In this document: one piece after another, positions 9,998 through 21,238 of the stretch
How the letters are laid out: each line of letters opens with the position of its first letter
How positions within the stretch are numbered: position 1 is the stretch's first letter
NCBI GenBank assembly: GCA_963971535.1
Contig: OZ020592.1
Span: forward strand, 58,750,324-58,814,323
DNA: 64,000 nt
DNA from: Notolepis coatsorum
Lineage: Eukaryota; Chordata; Actinopteri; Aulopiformes; Paralepididae
Direction: 5' to 3'
Notes under the pieces: generated by a model
Database searches by the model: none
What the model saw: the letters and a program-made list of their open reading frames with translations, nothing else
What the model was told of the DNA's origin: nothing
Made by a program: the position numbers and the translations under genes

Positions 9998-11225
9998 ATG
10001 GCAGCTTGTTACTGTGACACTCAGAGACGCTCAAGGAGTGATAAACCTTCACAGTTACCAAAGAGACAGCAGAAAGAGACAGCAGAAAGACTAACAAATG
10101 GTGAGTAAACAAGTAAAGTGTAAATCAAATGTCATGTAACAATTATTACTGTAGGAGTGGACTTTTTATTTGATACATCTGCTTTTTCCAGATAGAACAT
10201 ATGCAGCTCAGATAATGATGCAAGCCAGAGGTATGGGAAATCATTTAAAAGCAAATAAAGGACTCATTCAAATGTTTATATTAACACTTTTATTGTGTTT
10301 CTCCATTCATGTAATCATTTGCAGCTACAACCCCACGAGCGCTCACTCCATGCCCCCTAGTAGCCAGGCCACCTTCAGCCCCCACCCAGTACCCTCCAGA
10401 CCAGTGGCCATTCCACCTTCAGCCCCCACCCAGTACCCTCCAGTGGCTATTCCACCTTCAGCCCCCACCTAGTGGCCATTCCACCTTCAGCCCCCACCCA
10501 GTACCCTCCAGTGGCCATTCCACCTTCAGCCCCCACCCAGTGCCCTCCAGTGGCCATTCCATACCTCACACCTGCATCTCCACAACAGTCAGGTCTGTAC
10601 AAACAAGGTACATTAACCAAAATTACAACCTAAATAAAGCAAAGGAAATTTGTTTGTCAATAACACTTGTGTCTTTACAGACTTCACGCACAACAATGCT
10701 GCTCCTGGAGCTGACAAGGACCCACCAACACCTCTACTACCGCAATAAAATATCATTCTACAAGAAACTGGAAGAATTCAAAAACCATGGCTACGACTTC
10801 ACAATTGAAAAGCTGCGGAAAAAACTGGACAACATGCTCATAACATATAAGAGGGCTAAGGACCGGAGTCACGCTACAGGAGAGGGGAGCATAACATGGG
10901 AATACTATGTAGTATGTGCAGTTTGTTAATGCATTTCCAGTTGTAGCTTCTTTTCCAGTTAGAGCTTCTTTTTCTTAACAACTGTGCTCTTCCACAGATA
11001 ATGGATGACTTATTTGAGTCCTGTGGGGTCGGGAAGGCACCACGAGGCACCATTGTGTCAAGCCCTCTATTACCCAGGAAGAGGGGTTCGAGTGCCACTG
11101 CTACATCCTCTGGGCAACTCCCCAGCTTCCCTGAGGAGACGCCTGGTCCTGGTGCTCCAGAGGTCCCTGAGGAGCAGCCTGGTCACTCCACGGCCCTGCC
11201 CAGATCGATGAGTCGGACGCATTAG
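9998..11225 (+). pseudogene. PIF/Harbinger Myb/SANT-like DNA-binding protein, decayed
   Basis: Autonomous PIF/Harbinger transposons carry two genes, a nuclease and a Myb/SANT-like protein that binds the transposon ends. Here a + strand gene faces a minus-strand Harbinger nuclease. Visible exons: 9998-10100 (Met start, donor GTGAGT); 10192-10230; 10325-10592 (Pro-rich, with a repeat); 10681 to about 10914 with the SANT-like core (TMLLLELTRTH, FYKKLEEFKNHGYDF, KLRKKLDNMLITYKRAKDR, ITWEYY); and 11000-11225 starting DDLFESCG. Frames do not join cleanly, and a possible further tail near 11281-11472 is in another frame. I infer a dead copy. Confidence 0.65.
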
Positions 11226-11885
11226 TCATCCGTGTTTCTCCGAGACGTATGATTCTCATGCGGATGCCCGATCAGGACCGATGGAGAAGGACAAAGGAGA
11301 GAATTTGAGACACAACTTTTACTTCTCACCCAAAACAATAACACTTTTAAATAGTCTCAACCACACCAATAACCACCTTCTAACCGGTGTCACCCAACTC
11401 ACTAATACACTCCAAGAAATCAGTAGCCAGCCGAAAACACTTATAACACTCTTGTTATCAGTCACCAGGTAAATGCATGCCACTTTGAGTTTCTTTTTTC
11501 ATCACAGTCATCAGATAACTAACATTTCATGCATGCATGCCACTTTTGAGTTTCCTTTTCTTTTTTTTGCAATGTTTTGGTTGTCACAGTTCCTGCCTGG
11601 ATGTGCTCTCTCTCTCGCTCTCTCGTCCTTCCCCTACATCGCCGCTCACCCAGTACTGGAGGGTAATGGGTGAGCACTGAAGGTGGCCTGGCTACTGGAG
11701 GGCATGGAGTGAGCGTTTGTGGGGTTGTAGCTGCAAATTACATGAAACACAATAAAAGTGTTATTAATATAAACATTTGAATGAGTCATTTATTTGCTTT
11801 TAAATGATTTCCCATACCTCTGGCTTGCTTCAATATGTGAGCCGCATACGTTCCATCTGAAAAAGCAGATGTATCAAATGTCTGC
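10168..11885. repeat. Inverted repeat around the Myb-like gene
   Basis: 10168-10390 (gatacatctgctttttccag, gccagaggtatgggaaatca, cagctacaaccccacgagcg) recurs inverted at about 11676-11885. The right arm is therefore an inverted duplicate of exon 2 and the start of exon 3 of the accessory gene. This points to rearrangement within the element. Confidence 0.8.
10343..10560 (+). repeat. 36-40-bp minisatellite inside Pro-rich exon
   Basis: About five imperfect units of ccaccttcagcccccaccca followed by gtaccctccagtggccatt. In frame it gives Pro/Ser/His-rich sequence in the Harbinger accessory gene. It is a likely source of frame decay. Confidence 0.75.
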
Positions 11886-12719
11886 ATATTGGGTTCAGTA
11901 CCATCTGTGTCAAAGCATTTCTTTTATTCCCTGCTAGCCAGGGAATTCTAAACAAAATGTATTCAAGGTTTCTAGCACTAACAATGTTGTCTCACAACAA
12001 ATAGGGCAGTGGTTGGTTGGCCACTTTCGTCCCCTTGACGTGACTCAGTACCTCTGGGGACCACTGATGCTCCGAGATCCCCTGCTGGTTTAGCCTGGCT
12101 TTTAAATCTCCCAGTTTCCATGAGCTGCCACATGGAGGCACAGCAGGAGTCTTGATGATGAAATGCACTGTACAAAGTCAATGCATGTAATCCATGCCTG
12201 GTGACAAATACTCAATATGTGCATCACATCACCCTGTGGGATATGGCCCACCAGCTCACAAAAAAGGAGAGGGCGAGGGGCTAAAAAAAAGGAGGGTGGG
12301 GGGCTAAAAAAAGGGGGAGGGTGGGGGGCTAAAAAAAACAATCAAGTGTGTGGCATTGGCAGAGGTGATGTTTACAAACTGAGACAGATTAGATCCCTAC
12401 GATGATTTGCACCTCTGTTCTGGTCTACTGCTGGTGGCTCGTGATCAGCTTCCACCTCAACATCCTCTTCAGCTTGGTCAGTGAGCTCTATGCATTAGGG
12501 TTGCAACGATTAGTCGACATAATCGACGATGTCGATTATAAAAAATCGTAGACGAGAAATTGTTGCGTCGATTAGTCTTTTTTTTTTTTGTGCACTACCT
12601 ATCTTTGTGAGAGTGGCTTCTCAGGGTTCCAGACAACATCATAACATGATGACCCCATAGCAAATTTTGGACATTGAAAACATTGTTCCCCTGCAGGAGA
12701 TGATGATCAGACTAGACAC

Positions 12720-13240
12720 ACAATACATTACACACACACTCCTCTCACTCACACACAGCGATCAGAGTAAGACACACACATACACACTCCTCTCACTCAC
12801 ACACAGCGATCAGAGTAAGACACACACATACACACTCCTCTCACTCACACACAGCGATCAGAGTAAGACACACACACATTCACACTCCTCTCTCACACAC
12901 AGCGATCAGAGTAAGACACACACACATTCACACTCCTCTCACTCACACACAGCGATCAGAGTAAGACACACACACATTCACACTCCTCTCTCTCACACAC
13001 AGCGATCAGAGTAAGACACACACACATTCACACTCCTCTCACTCACACACAGCGATCAGAGTAAGAAACACACACATACACAAATTACACAGTACACACC
13101 TCTCACTCACACAGCGATCAGAGTAAGACACACACACAAATTACACAGTACACACACTCCTCTCACTCACACAGCGATCAGAGTAAGACACACACACATA
13201 CACACATACACACACGGACTCCTCTCACACACAGCAAACA
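12720..13240. repeat. About 52-bp minisatellite in hAT element
   Basis: Roughly ten units of cagcgatcagagtaagacac followed by acacatacacactcctctca. The frames across it only translate the repeat. Confidence 0.9.
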
Positions 13241-13557
13241 AAAGACCTAGAAGTCTGTCTGATCTGACTCATCCCCCTCTCCCCTTACAGCTGTTCCAAG
13301 TCACCCTCCTGGTCCTGGACCAAGTTACAGCCCCATCAGCCGCGGTGCTGGGGGCAGATGCTGCTAGTTATTTCTTTTTTATTATTATTTTTTTAGTTAT
13401 TTAAAGTACACTTCCACTTTAATTTGTATTATTTAATTTATTTATCTTGTTATGAGTGATTGCTGTATTGTTCTTCAAATACATTTTCATTTAAAGTGGC
13501 TTAAGATCCAAATTCAAATGTTTCATGAGTTAATTATTTTAATTTGCTATGGGATCA

Positions 13558-13779
<222 letters not shown>

Positions 13780-14719
13780 TTAGTCGACTAATCGAAAAAA
13801 TAATCGACAGATTAGTCGACTACCAAATTAGTCATTAGTTGCAGCCCTACAGTATGCATACATTGTGCAGGATGCAACAGGCAAAGACTGCTGCGCTGAT
13901 GTTTCCTGTATCCTTCATATGCAATCATCTAAGCCTCCTGAACTTGTTCTTGAGGATGCCGAAGGAATGCTCGATCACCACACAAGCAGTATTCAACCTC
14001 TTGTTATACCGCCTCTGCCTAGCAGTCAAATGCCCGTTGTCCCTGTAGGGCTGCATGAGCTGGGGCATTAGTGGGTACGCAGAGTCCCCAATGATGTGCA
14101 TCCCATCCGGCACCAGGGACTGGGGATCTGCTTCTAGCAGCCAGCCAACCTCCGACACCCGAAATGCTCTCGCATCATGCCAGCTACCAGGATTGCCCAC
14201 ACTGATGTGACGGAACCGCCGCTGGCTGTCACAGTACCCAGTGAGTATGACTGAATAGAACCCTTTCCTATTCAGGTACACCACTGGGTTCTCGCAGTGT
14301 GGCCTCACAATGGGGATGTGGCAGCCATCCGCGGCACAGACTGTGTTGGGGAAACCTGCTGCGCTGAATCCTAGCTAGGAGGACTGTAGGGCTTCCCCTG
14401 TGGGCCAGGAAACGTGATGGCCCATATGTGCATTCACTAGTGCACAGAAGTCGTGCAGGTGTTTGCACAGGGTGGATTTTGTTGTGTTGAATCGGTCTGC
14501 AACACCCCTATAGGACTCTTGATTAGACAGAGTCCACAGACATGCAAGCACACTGCGATTCAGTGGCAACTTTGTGTGCAGTGTTTTATTATACACAGGG
14601 CCAAGGGCAGTCATCAGCTCCTGAATGGTTGAGGAAAGAGCAAAAGGGAGTGAATGGTGTAGCAGCATAGGCTTTAATACGGTAATAGCCAACATAGAAT
14701 GTCTGCTGATTGTATACAT

Positions 14720-15240
14720 ACCTCCACGTGCCCACGGGAGAGTCTAAAGTGACTTCTTCGACAAATATGATCTACAACAGAAGGCAACTTCGGCATAATG
14801 TTTACTTTAACTACTACCATCTCAGTGTAGGCTAATACAAATGGCAACAATGTACTGGACGTACATTGGCGACATTTTAAGTAGCCTTGCTTGGACCTTG
14901 TTGGAAATGTATTTACAAATATATGGCATGCACCATTTGATTGATCTGTGAAGTGCATCATTTAGGAAATGTGTCGTGATTGTACTGTGTAAATACACCA
15001 CTATCTTGTCGATAGGGCAAACAATATTATAAGGAGGGGGGCAAATGTGTAGGAGTTGACAATATTTATTAGACTTGATCAAGTGGAGCAAGATTGGCCC
15101 CCCATTTCTCAAGAGGGGTGTATTATTACATGTAGAATCTACCCATTACTAGAAATGCTTTGTACAACCACAACACTAGATTCAACGCATTTTTGATTTA
15201 ATTGCAAAATCACTGAAATAACACTTGTACTGCTACAGCA
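14720..15240 (-). other. Upstream region of the Harbinger nuclease
   Basis: On the minus strand, fragments such as LLPFVLAYTEM and RRSHFRLSRGHVEVCI resemble N-terminal Harbinger sequence, but they are in frames separated from the Met at 14719 by stops or an intron. Beyond about 14900 no coding sequence is recognised. I could not identify the terminal inverted repeat. Confidence 0.4.
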
Positions 15241-15510
15241 GATGAATGAACAGATTGCAGAATGGGTACAATACAGTACGGCTCAATACACACAATTGTT
15301 AAGGGGATGCAGACCAGAGAAAGACGTTTGTCTTGTTTACATCATTCACAGGGTCCCCCATTTTCAATTCATGAATGAATGAATAATAGAAGACATATGA
15401 TACATAGGCAATACGATTATAGTAAAGATTTTTTTAAATATTGGTCGCAAACAGGTGGTTCCGATTGTAATCAAATAGCAGGTGATTCTCATTAAATGAT
15501 GGCCAATGTC
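15241..15510 (-). mobile_element. SINE-like element with LINE tail
   Basis: On the minus strand it reads cacctgctatttgattacaa, cacctgtttgcgaccaatat, then gatgtaaacaagac, gcatccccttaacaattgtg and the cccattctgcaatctgtt tail. The same head and tail are joined at 37140-37556 on the + strand, which defines a short dispersed family. The tail is shared with the LINE at 54839-56095. No box A/B promoter is evident in the head. Confidence 0.65.
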
Positions 15511-15698
15511 AATGAGCTTTTGAGAATTTCATAGTGATAGATTACCTCCACGGACGACACCCATCATGTCCATCATCATACCCATCGTGTACATGGTCAC
15601 GCAAGAGTTGTCGGACTTCAATGGCATCTAACTTGTCAGCAACGAAGAACATGCGTGCAATGTGTTTGCCATTACGAGCAGAACATTCACCTGCAGGA

Positions 15699-15862
15699 AG
15701 TGTCCGCCTTTTTAACTCCTCCCCCGGCTGCACTCGTCTACTCTCGTCTATTTTCGAGGCGAGCCGAAATCAGGCGTGTTCGAGATGGATTTCGGTTTGC
15801 CTCGACTAGTAGACGAGAGTAGCCGAGTGAAGCCGGGGGAGGAGTTAAAAAGGCGGACACTT
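15699..15862. repeat. Palindrome with about 72-bp arms
   Basis: The left arm (gtgtccgcctttttaactcc ... gaggcgagccgaaatc) is mirrored in the right arm (gatttcggtttgcctcgact ... ggagttaaaaaggcggacac). The right arm plus downstream bases to 15892 recurs in direct orientation at 20115-20226. Confidence 0.85.
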
Positions 15863-16135
15863 TCGATTTCACGAGAGCCTCTCGCCTAGGCTCGCATGGC
15901 AGATACGCTTTCACGTCACCACACACACATTACACACCTGTCCAGCTCATTATAATGCGATGGCCGTGTGCAAAATTAGACCAGATTCAAATGTACAGCA
16001 CACCATATACTGCTATAGTGGAATATACTATTCATATACCCAGGGCCGCCTCAGGGGGTGTGCGAGCAGTGCGGTCGCACAGGGCCTCGCGGGAAGGGGG
16101 GCCTCGCACAAAACATTTTTTTTTTTTTAATTATT

Positions 16136-16301
<166 letters not shown>

Positions 16302-17076
16302 TTTGCGAGGCCCCCCTTCCCGCGAGGCCCTTTTTCATCACAGACCTAAAATCTAGTTTTGCTTATATGCTTATATATTTCACATTAGACACGTTTGTAG
16401 AATGTGTCTGACTTGTTCCTGGCTCTGAGGCTCTGCAGGCAGCTCTGAGGCTCTGCAGGCAGCAGAATTGGTTTCAATGAGGGGAGGGGTTACAGGTAAG
16501 GTAGCATCTGTTGAGTTCATTGTGTGTGTCTGTGTGCGTGCCGGGGGGGGGGGGGGGGGGGGGGGGGGCGTGAACCGACTCATTGCCAGACGTGTGCGAT
16601 TCGACTCACGCTCACGGCAATGAATCGGCTCTTATGAACGAGTCGCTCATGACCGACCCATCACTAGCGTCTGACTATTTCGCGCGTGCAGCATTGGAGG
16701 TTATGCCAGCCAAGATGAAGAGGACATCGTTCGGCAGATGGACTGAAGATGAAAGTTGTTGCATGTTAGACAGTTCAGTCAGGCTAGCCATCCCGGCTAA
16801 AGACAGGGACAGCTAGTTAGCTTTAGCTACGTTATAATATTGAGTGCTAACGTGTGGTTCAGTCGGGATATAGCCATGATGATGTCGGCTAGTAGCTAGC
16901 TTAGCTATAGGCTAACTAGCGTTAGCTAACCTAGAGACAGCGCGTGCAGCATTGTTATGCCAAGATGAAGAGGATGGTCGTTCGGCAGATGAACTTCGTC
17001 AACTCCACGCGGTTGTCTCCATCCTCTTGGACGTTTGGTGAGTTTTTAATGCACTCTATTCTATTCCCGCCGTGGA

Positions 17077-17200
<124 letters not shown>

Positions 17201-18293
17201 GGAAGCCAAACGGGCTGACTAGCTGTTGTAGTACTAGTAGCTAACGGTGTGTGGCCTGGACTTGTTGCCGGCACCGCTATGGTAAACACCACTCTGTAGT
17301 GGGACGTGTATTGCCTTCTTTTTCCCTTCTCTCTTCGTATGAGAAGAGGAAAACACAGCGGCTGTCTGAAGTGTTGGCCTGTATTGCTTTTCTCACGTTG
17401 TACAGTTTTTCAGTGGTAGCCGCATAGCTTGCTTCTGCGTTAGCTAATGGTTAGCGATAGCCGGGTTGAGCTAACTGTTAGCCAGTTAGCTGTTTAGCTA
17501 TGACGTTAGCTGCCGGCTGCGCTCGGCTGGGAACGTTAGTTTGATGCTATCAGTTAGCCTAGAGTTAGCTGTTAGCTTGTGCTACGACCATTGACATTAG
17601 TCGTGAGAATAGCAGGGGGCCCTGGCACTCTGACTACGACATCATCTTTGACAGAAGATGTAGTCGGGCCTGCACCATGACAAGGCTCCGGCCATAGCTT
17701 CTTTTTGTCCCGCCAGCGAGAGGCCTTTCGTCAACGTGGAGACCTGTGTTGCGGCCTTTCGCCCTGCGTTCCTTGGTGCAGGTAAGATGTCCATTGGACA
17801 TTACCCCACTCTTCCTTCCTTCCTTCCCCTCCCGAATGTTTTGTTAATAACGATGTTTTTTTCCAGGCAAAACATATGTTACTTCACAACATTTGGAGAT
17901 ACGACATGTGCTGTGTGTGAATTGTCTTGGTCGTTTGTGTAGCTTGGGTAGCGTTGGCCAAAGCTGTGTGTGGCCTGGTGTCAGTACCTGGCTACTCTAT
18001 TTGCAGTTAGCCTATTTAGCTGATGTCGGCCCTTGGCTCCTTGCTACTTTGTTTTCTCTGGTATAGACCCTCTTCTCTTTGGATTTAAGTGTTGATCTTT
18101 GTCCTTTTGGATCTATGTATATTCATTTTGCCTTTGTGAAGTTATCTTTTCCTTCTGTTTTGTTCTTCCATTAAAAGTTGAATATCCTTTAGGGGCTCAT
18201 CTTTGCTTATCTCTCTCATACATGCTCTCTCTCTAACACACACACACACGACACACAGACATGCTCTCTCTCTCTAACACACAAACACACATG

Positions 18294-18325
<32 letters not shown>

Positions 18326-18381
18326 AACACACACAGTCTGCCTATGGCGGCCTTTCTCGATGGCTAGGCTGTGCTCGCTGA

Positions 18382-19236
18382 GGCCCCGTCCACACGAACG
18401 CTGGGTTTAATGTAACCGTGATTGTATGTGCGCAGTTGCACTGTTCGGCCACACACAACCGGGGATTTGCTACACTGCAACCGCGGTCTTTTGAAACCGG
18501 TGGCCAGGGTGGAGTTGTGCGGTTTTGCAGTTGCGTGTGGGCATAGCAACCGAGGTTATTCCCAGTGTTTACAGCAGAGCTGTCGCAATTATTCCCCATG
18601 TTCACGGCAGACCGCGGGGTAGAGAGATTAGAGCAGAGCCAACTACACCAGTGTTTACAGCAGAGCTGTCCCAAGTAGCGTTATATGAAAATGATTGTAA
18701 CAAACTTTTGTTCAAAACGTATCGTCTGTGTTGAAGAGTGTTGTGATCGACTGATGTCTGTTGACGCTCAGAGTAAACATGTAGCTGCAGCTAAACTAAA
18801 CTCATGTGTTGTCAAGTTATTGTTATAACTTATAAGGAACCCAGTCCAGACTGCATCCCCTTAACAATTGTTTGTATTGAGCCGTATTGTATTGTACCCA
18901 TTCTGCAATCTGTTAAATAACGTTTACATCCATTTCATATCGGTAACGTTACTTCTTCTTCTTCAGTTAATTAATGGCAGATCGCGACCCAACAGGAAGT
19001 TTAGTGAGCGTTCAGTCTTTTCTGATTGGTTGAAATGGCCTTCATGTCTGAACAACATCGCCGCCTACTGCTTTGGCATTGTATTACATTGTACTAAATG
19101 TATCGGTTGCTGGGTTCCAGCTCTGCCGTGAGTACGCAGTTATACACGGTTGTCCACCTGTGTTCACCGTGTGGACGGAGTTTTATTTTTTCAAACTTCG
19201 GTCATATTAAATCCAAACTCTCGTGTGGACAGGGCC
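18382..19236. mobile_element. Non-autonomous DNA transposon nested in the hAT element
   Basis: The ends are GGCCCCGTCCACACGA on the left and, inverted on the right, GGCCCTGTCCACACGA. Both sides are flanked by TGA, a possible 3-bp duplication as in PIF/Harbinger elements. Inside is a LINE-tail fragment (18848-18925: gcatccccttaacaattgtt, cccattctgcaatctgtt). The short duplication makes superfamily assignment tentative. Confidence 0.65.
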
Positions 19237-20226
19237 TGAGTCTGTACCTAGTCAAGGATCTTCAGTCACAGTGCTCAGGTATTCTGCCACTGTGTACTCT
19301 CTGTTTAGGGCCAAATAGCATTTCAATTTCTTTCCAATGTGTCTCTCTCTCTCTGTACACTATATATTGACTGTAGAACAGGAGCTCTCTCTCGCTCTCT
19401 CTCTTGCTATATGTTGACTGTATCATGCCCAGCCTTGGGCAGCGCTATTATTTAAGAATATGTTGACTGTATGAAAAAAAAAAAAAAAAAATTGCCTTTG
19501 GGGGGGGGGGGGGGGGGGGGGCCTCACGTTTAAATCTCGCACAGGGCCCTGCATATACCATAATGTATACCATCTTGTTGCACGCTCCTGGCCGCACGCA
19601 CACACAACACACTGCTGAATAATTCTGTTTTGCATCAATATATATGAATTATATATATGAATTATATATGAATTCTATATGAAACAGAATTATATATACA
19701 GTATTGAGGCAAAACAGACGACAAATGTGTGTATGTGTGTGTCTGACAGCTTGAAGTTTATCATGATGATATGATGATAACGCATAACATAATAAAGTTT
19801 TCAATAAATCAATCAAACGTCTCATAACTCCCTGGCTGTCACATGGCTGGTGACTGACAACTTTTCTGAGCCAATAGGCGCTTTGCGCGACCGTAGCAAG
19901 TCGCTTCCCAGCCGGGAGCAGCCGAGTGAGAGGTACTGTGGAGCCTCGCTCTGAAGGCTGTGCGTGGCTCGCTCCCGCGAGAGTTCTGCGCCTCGTCTCG
20001 TCAGATTTTCAGAGCAAGTCGGACAACATTCTAACCGTCATGCAACGCGTTTGGCGAGGCCGTAGTAAAACCTGCGCAGATCTGCGTCCGCCTATCCCAT
20101 CTCGAACAAGCCTATGGATTTCGGTTCGCCTCGAAAGTAGACGAGAGTCACGAGAGTAGCCGAGTGAAGCCGGGGGAGGAGTTAAAAAGGCGGACACTTT
20201 CGATTTCACGAGAGCCTCTCGCCTAA

Positions 20227-20737
20227 AGGCCTCTGCATGCTACAGAAACTTCAAAGCAACTGCAACACAACATCGACAAAGCAACGGTGTTGTAGACACT
20301 CTGCCTTTATGCTTCTGCAACATCGACGCGCAAAGTTAGTTTAACTAAAGTTAGTTTAGGTTCGTGTTAACGTTAGATAATGTACAAAATAAACGTATTT
20401 CCGGTGCTTTTAGACGTCGCTCTTTTATTTTGAAATCCCCCGACCGGAAGTGTTATAGTGTCTGTTGCTAGCAGCTTAACTTCTGTCGCCCATTTCTGTG
20501 CTTTTCGAGCTAACGTTACCGTAACGTCATTAGTTTCCAATGGAGAGGAGAGAAAGACCTCAAACTACCTGTTGGAATAAATTAATTGATTGATGTTTAA
20601 CTTGTCCCTGTGTGTGTCCAGTCATTTCGACTAGCAAACGTTGTATTTAACGTTACCTCAGGATACCATTGTATTTAGTTGGTTAGCTATGTAGCTAATG
20701 TGGATAGTGTTGAGTTATAATCATGAGATCTTAGGTT
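20227..20737. other. No gene recognised
   Basis: Mixed sequence with aactaaagttagttt and taacgttac motifs. The stretch near 20575-20640 resembles the centre of the foldback at 7495-7530 (aattgattgatgtttaac, gtccagtc, ttcgac). Nothing codes for a supported product. Confidence 0.5.
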
Positions 20738-20870
20738 TGTTATAATGAAGAGACGATATGACACAGGCGATAGCTTTCGAGTCCTGTGCATGCTTTATTT
20801 AACTCCCCCCATCACACATCAAGGTTCCTACCGCACAAAGGTTCCTATACAAATATAACCTAATACTACA
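20738..20870 (-). mobile_element. 3' LTR of the gypsy element (133 bp)
   Basis: On the minus strand the repeat starts TGTAGTATTAGGTTATATTT and ends CTTCATTATAACA. It is preceded by the polypurine tract GGAAGGGAGA (20871-20882). It contains an AATAAA-type signal (gttaaataaagcatgc). The matching 5' LTR is not in the window, because the gag side is replaced by repeat X at about 25771. At about 133 bp the LTR is very short for a Ty3/gypsy element. Confidence 0.75.
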
Positions 20871-21126
20871 TCTCCCTTCCTAGGATAAATAACTTTCCCT
20901 GAACTTAGGATAAATAACTTTCCCTGAACTTATAACATGACAGTCTCAACAATCAACCATAGTAGCTAAATATAACTAACTAATAATATTTTCCGCTTCT
21001 TCTGTATAAAGTTATTTGCAATTATACAACACATTACAATGGTAACTTAACTTCTTTCTTAGAGAAGGGTGGGGTAGACTGCCCAGCCCTTCTGCAGAGT
21101 GTGAGGATTATTCTGCCCCATATATA

Positions 21127-21233
<107 letters not shown>

Positions 21234-21238
21234 GGGAC

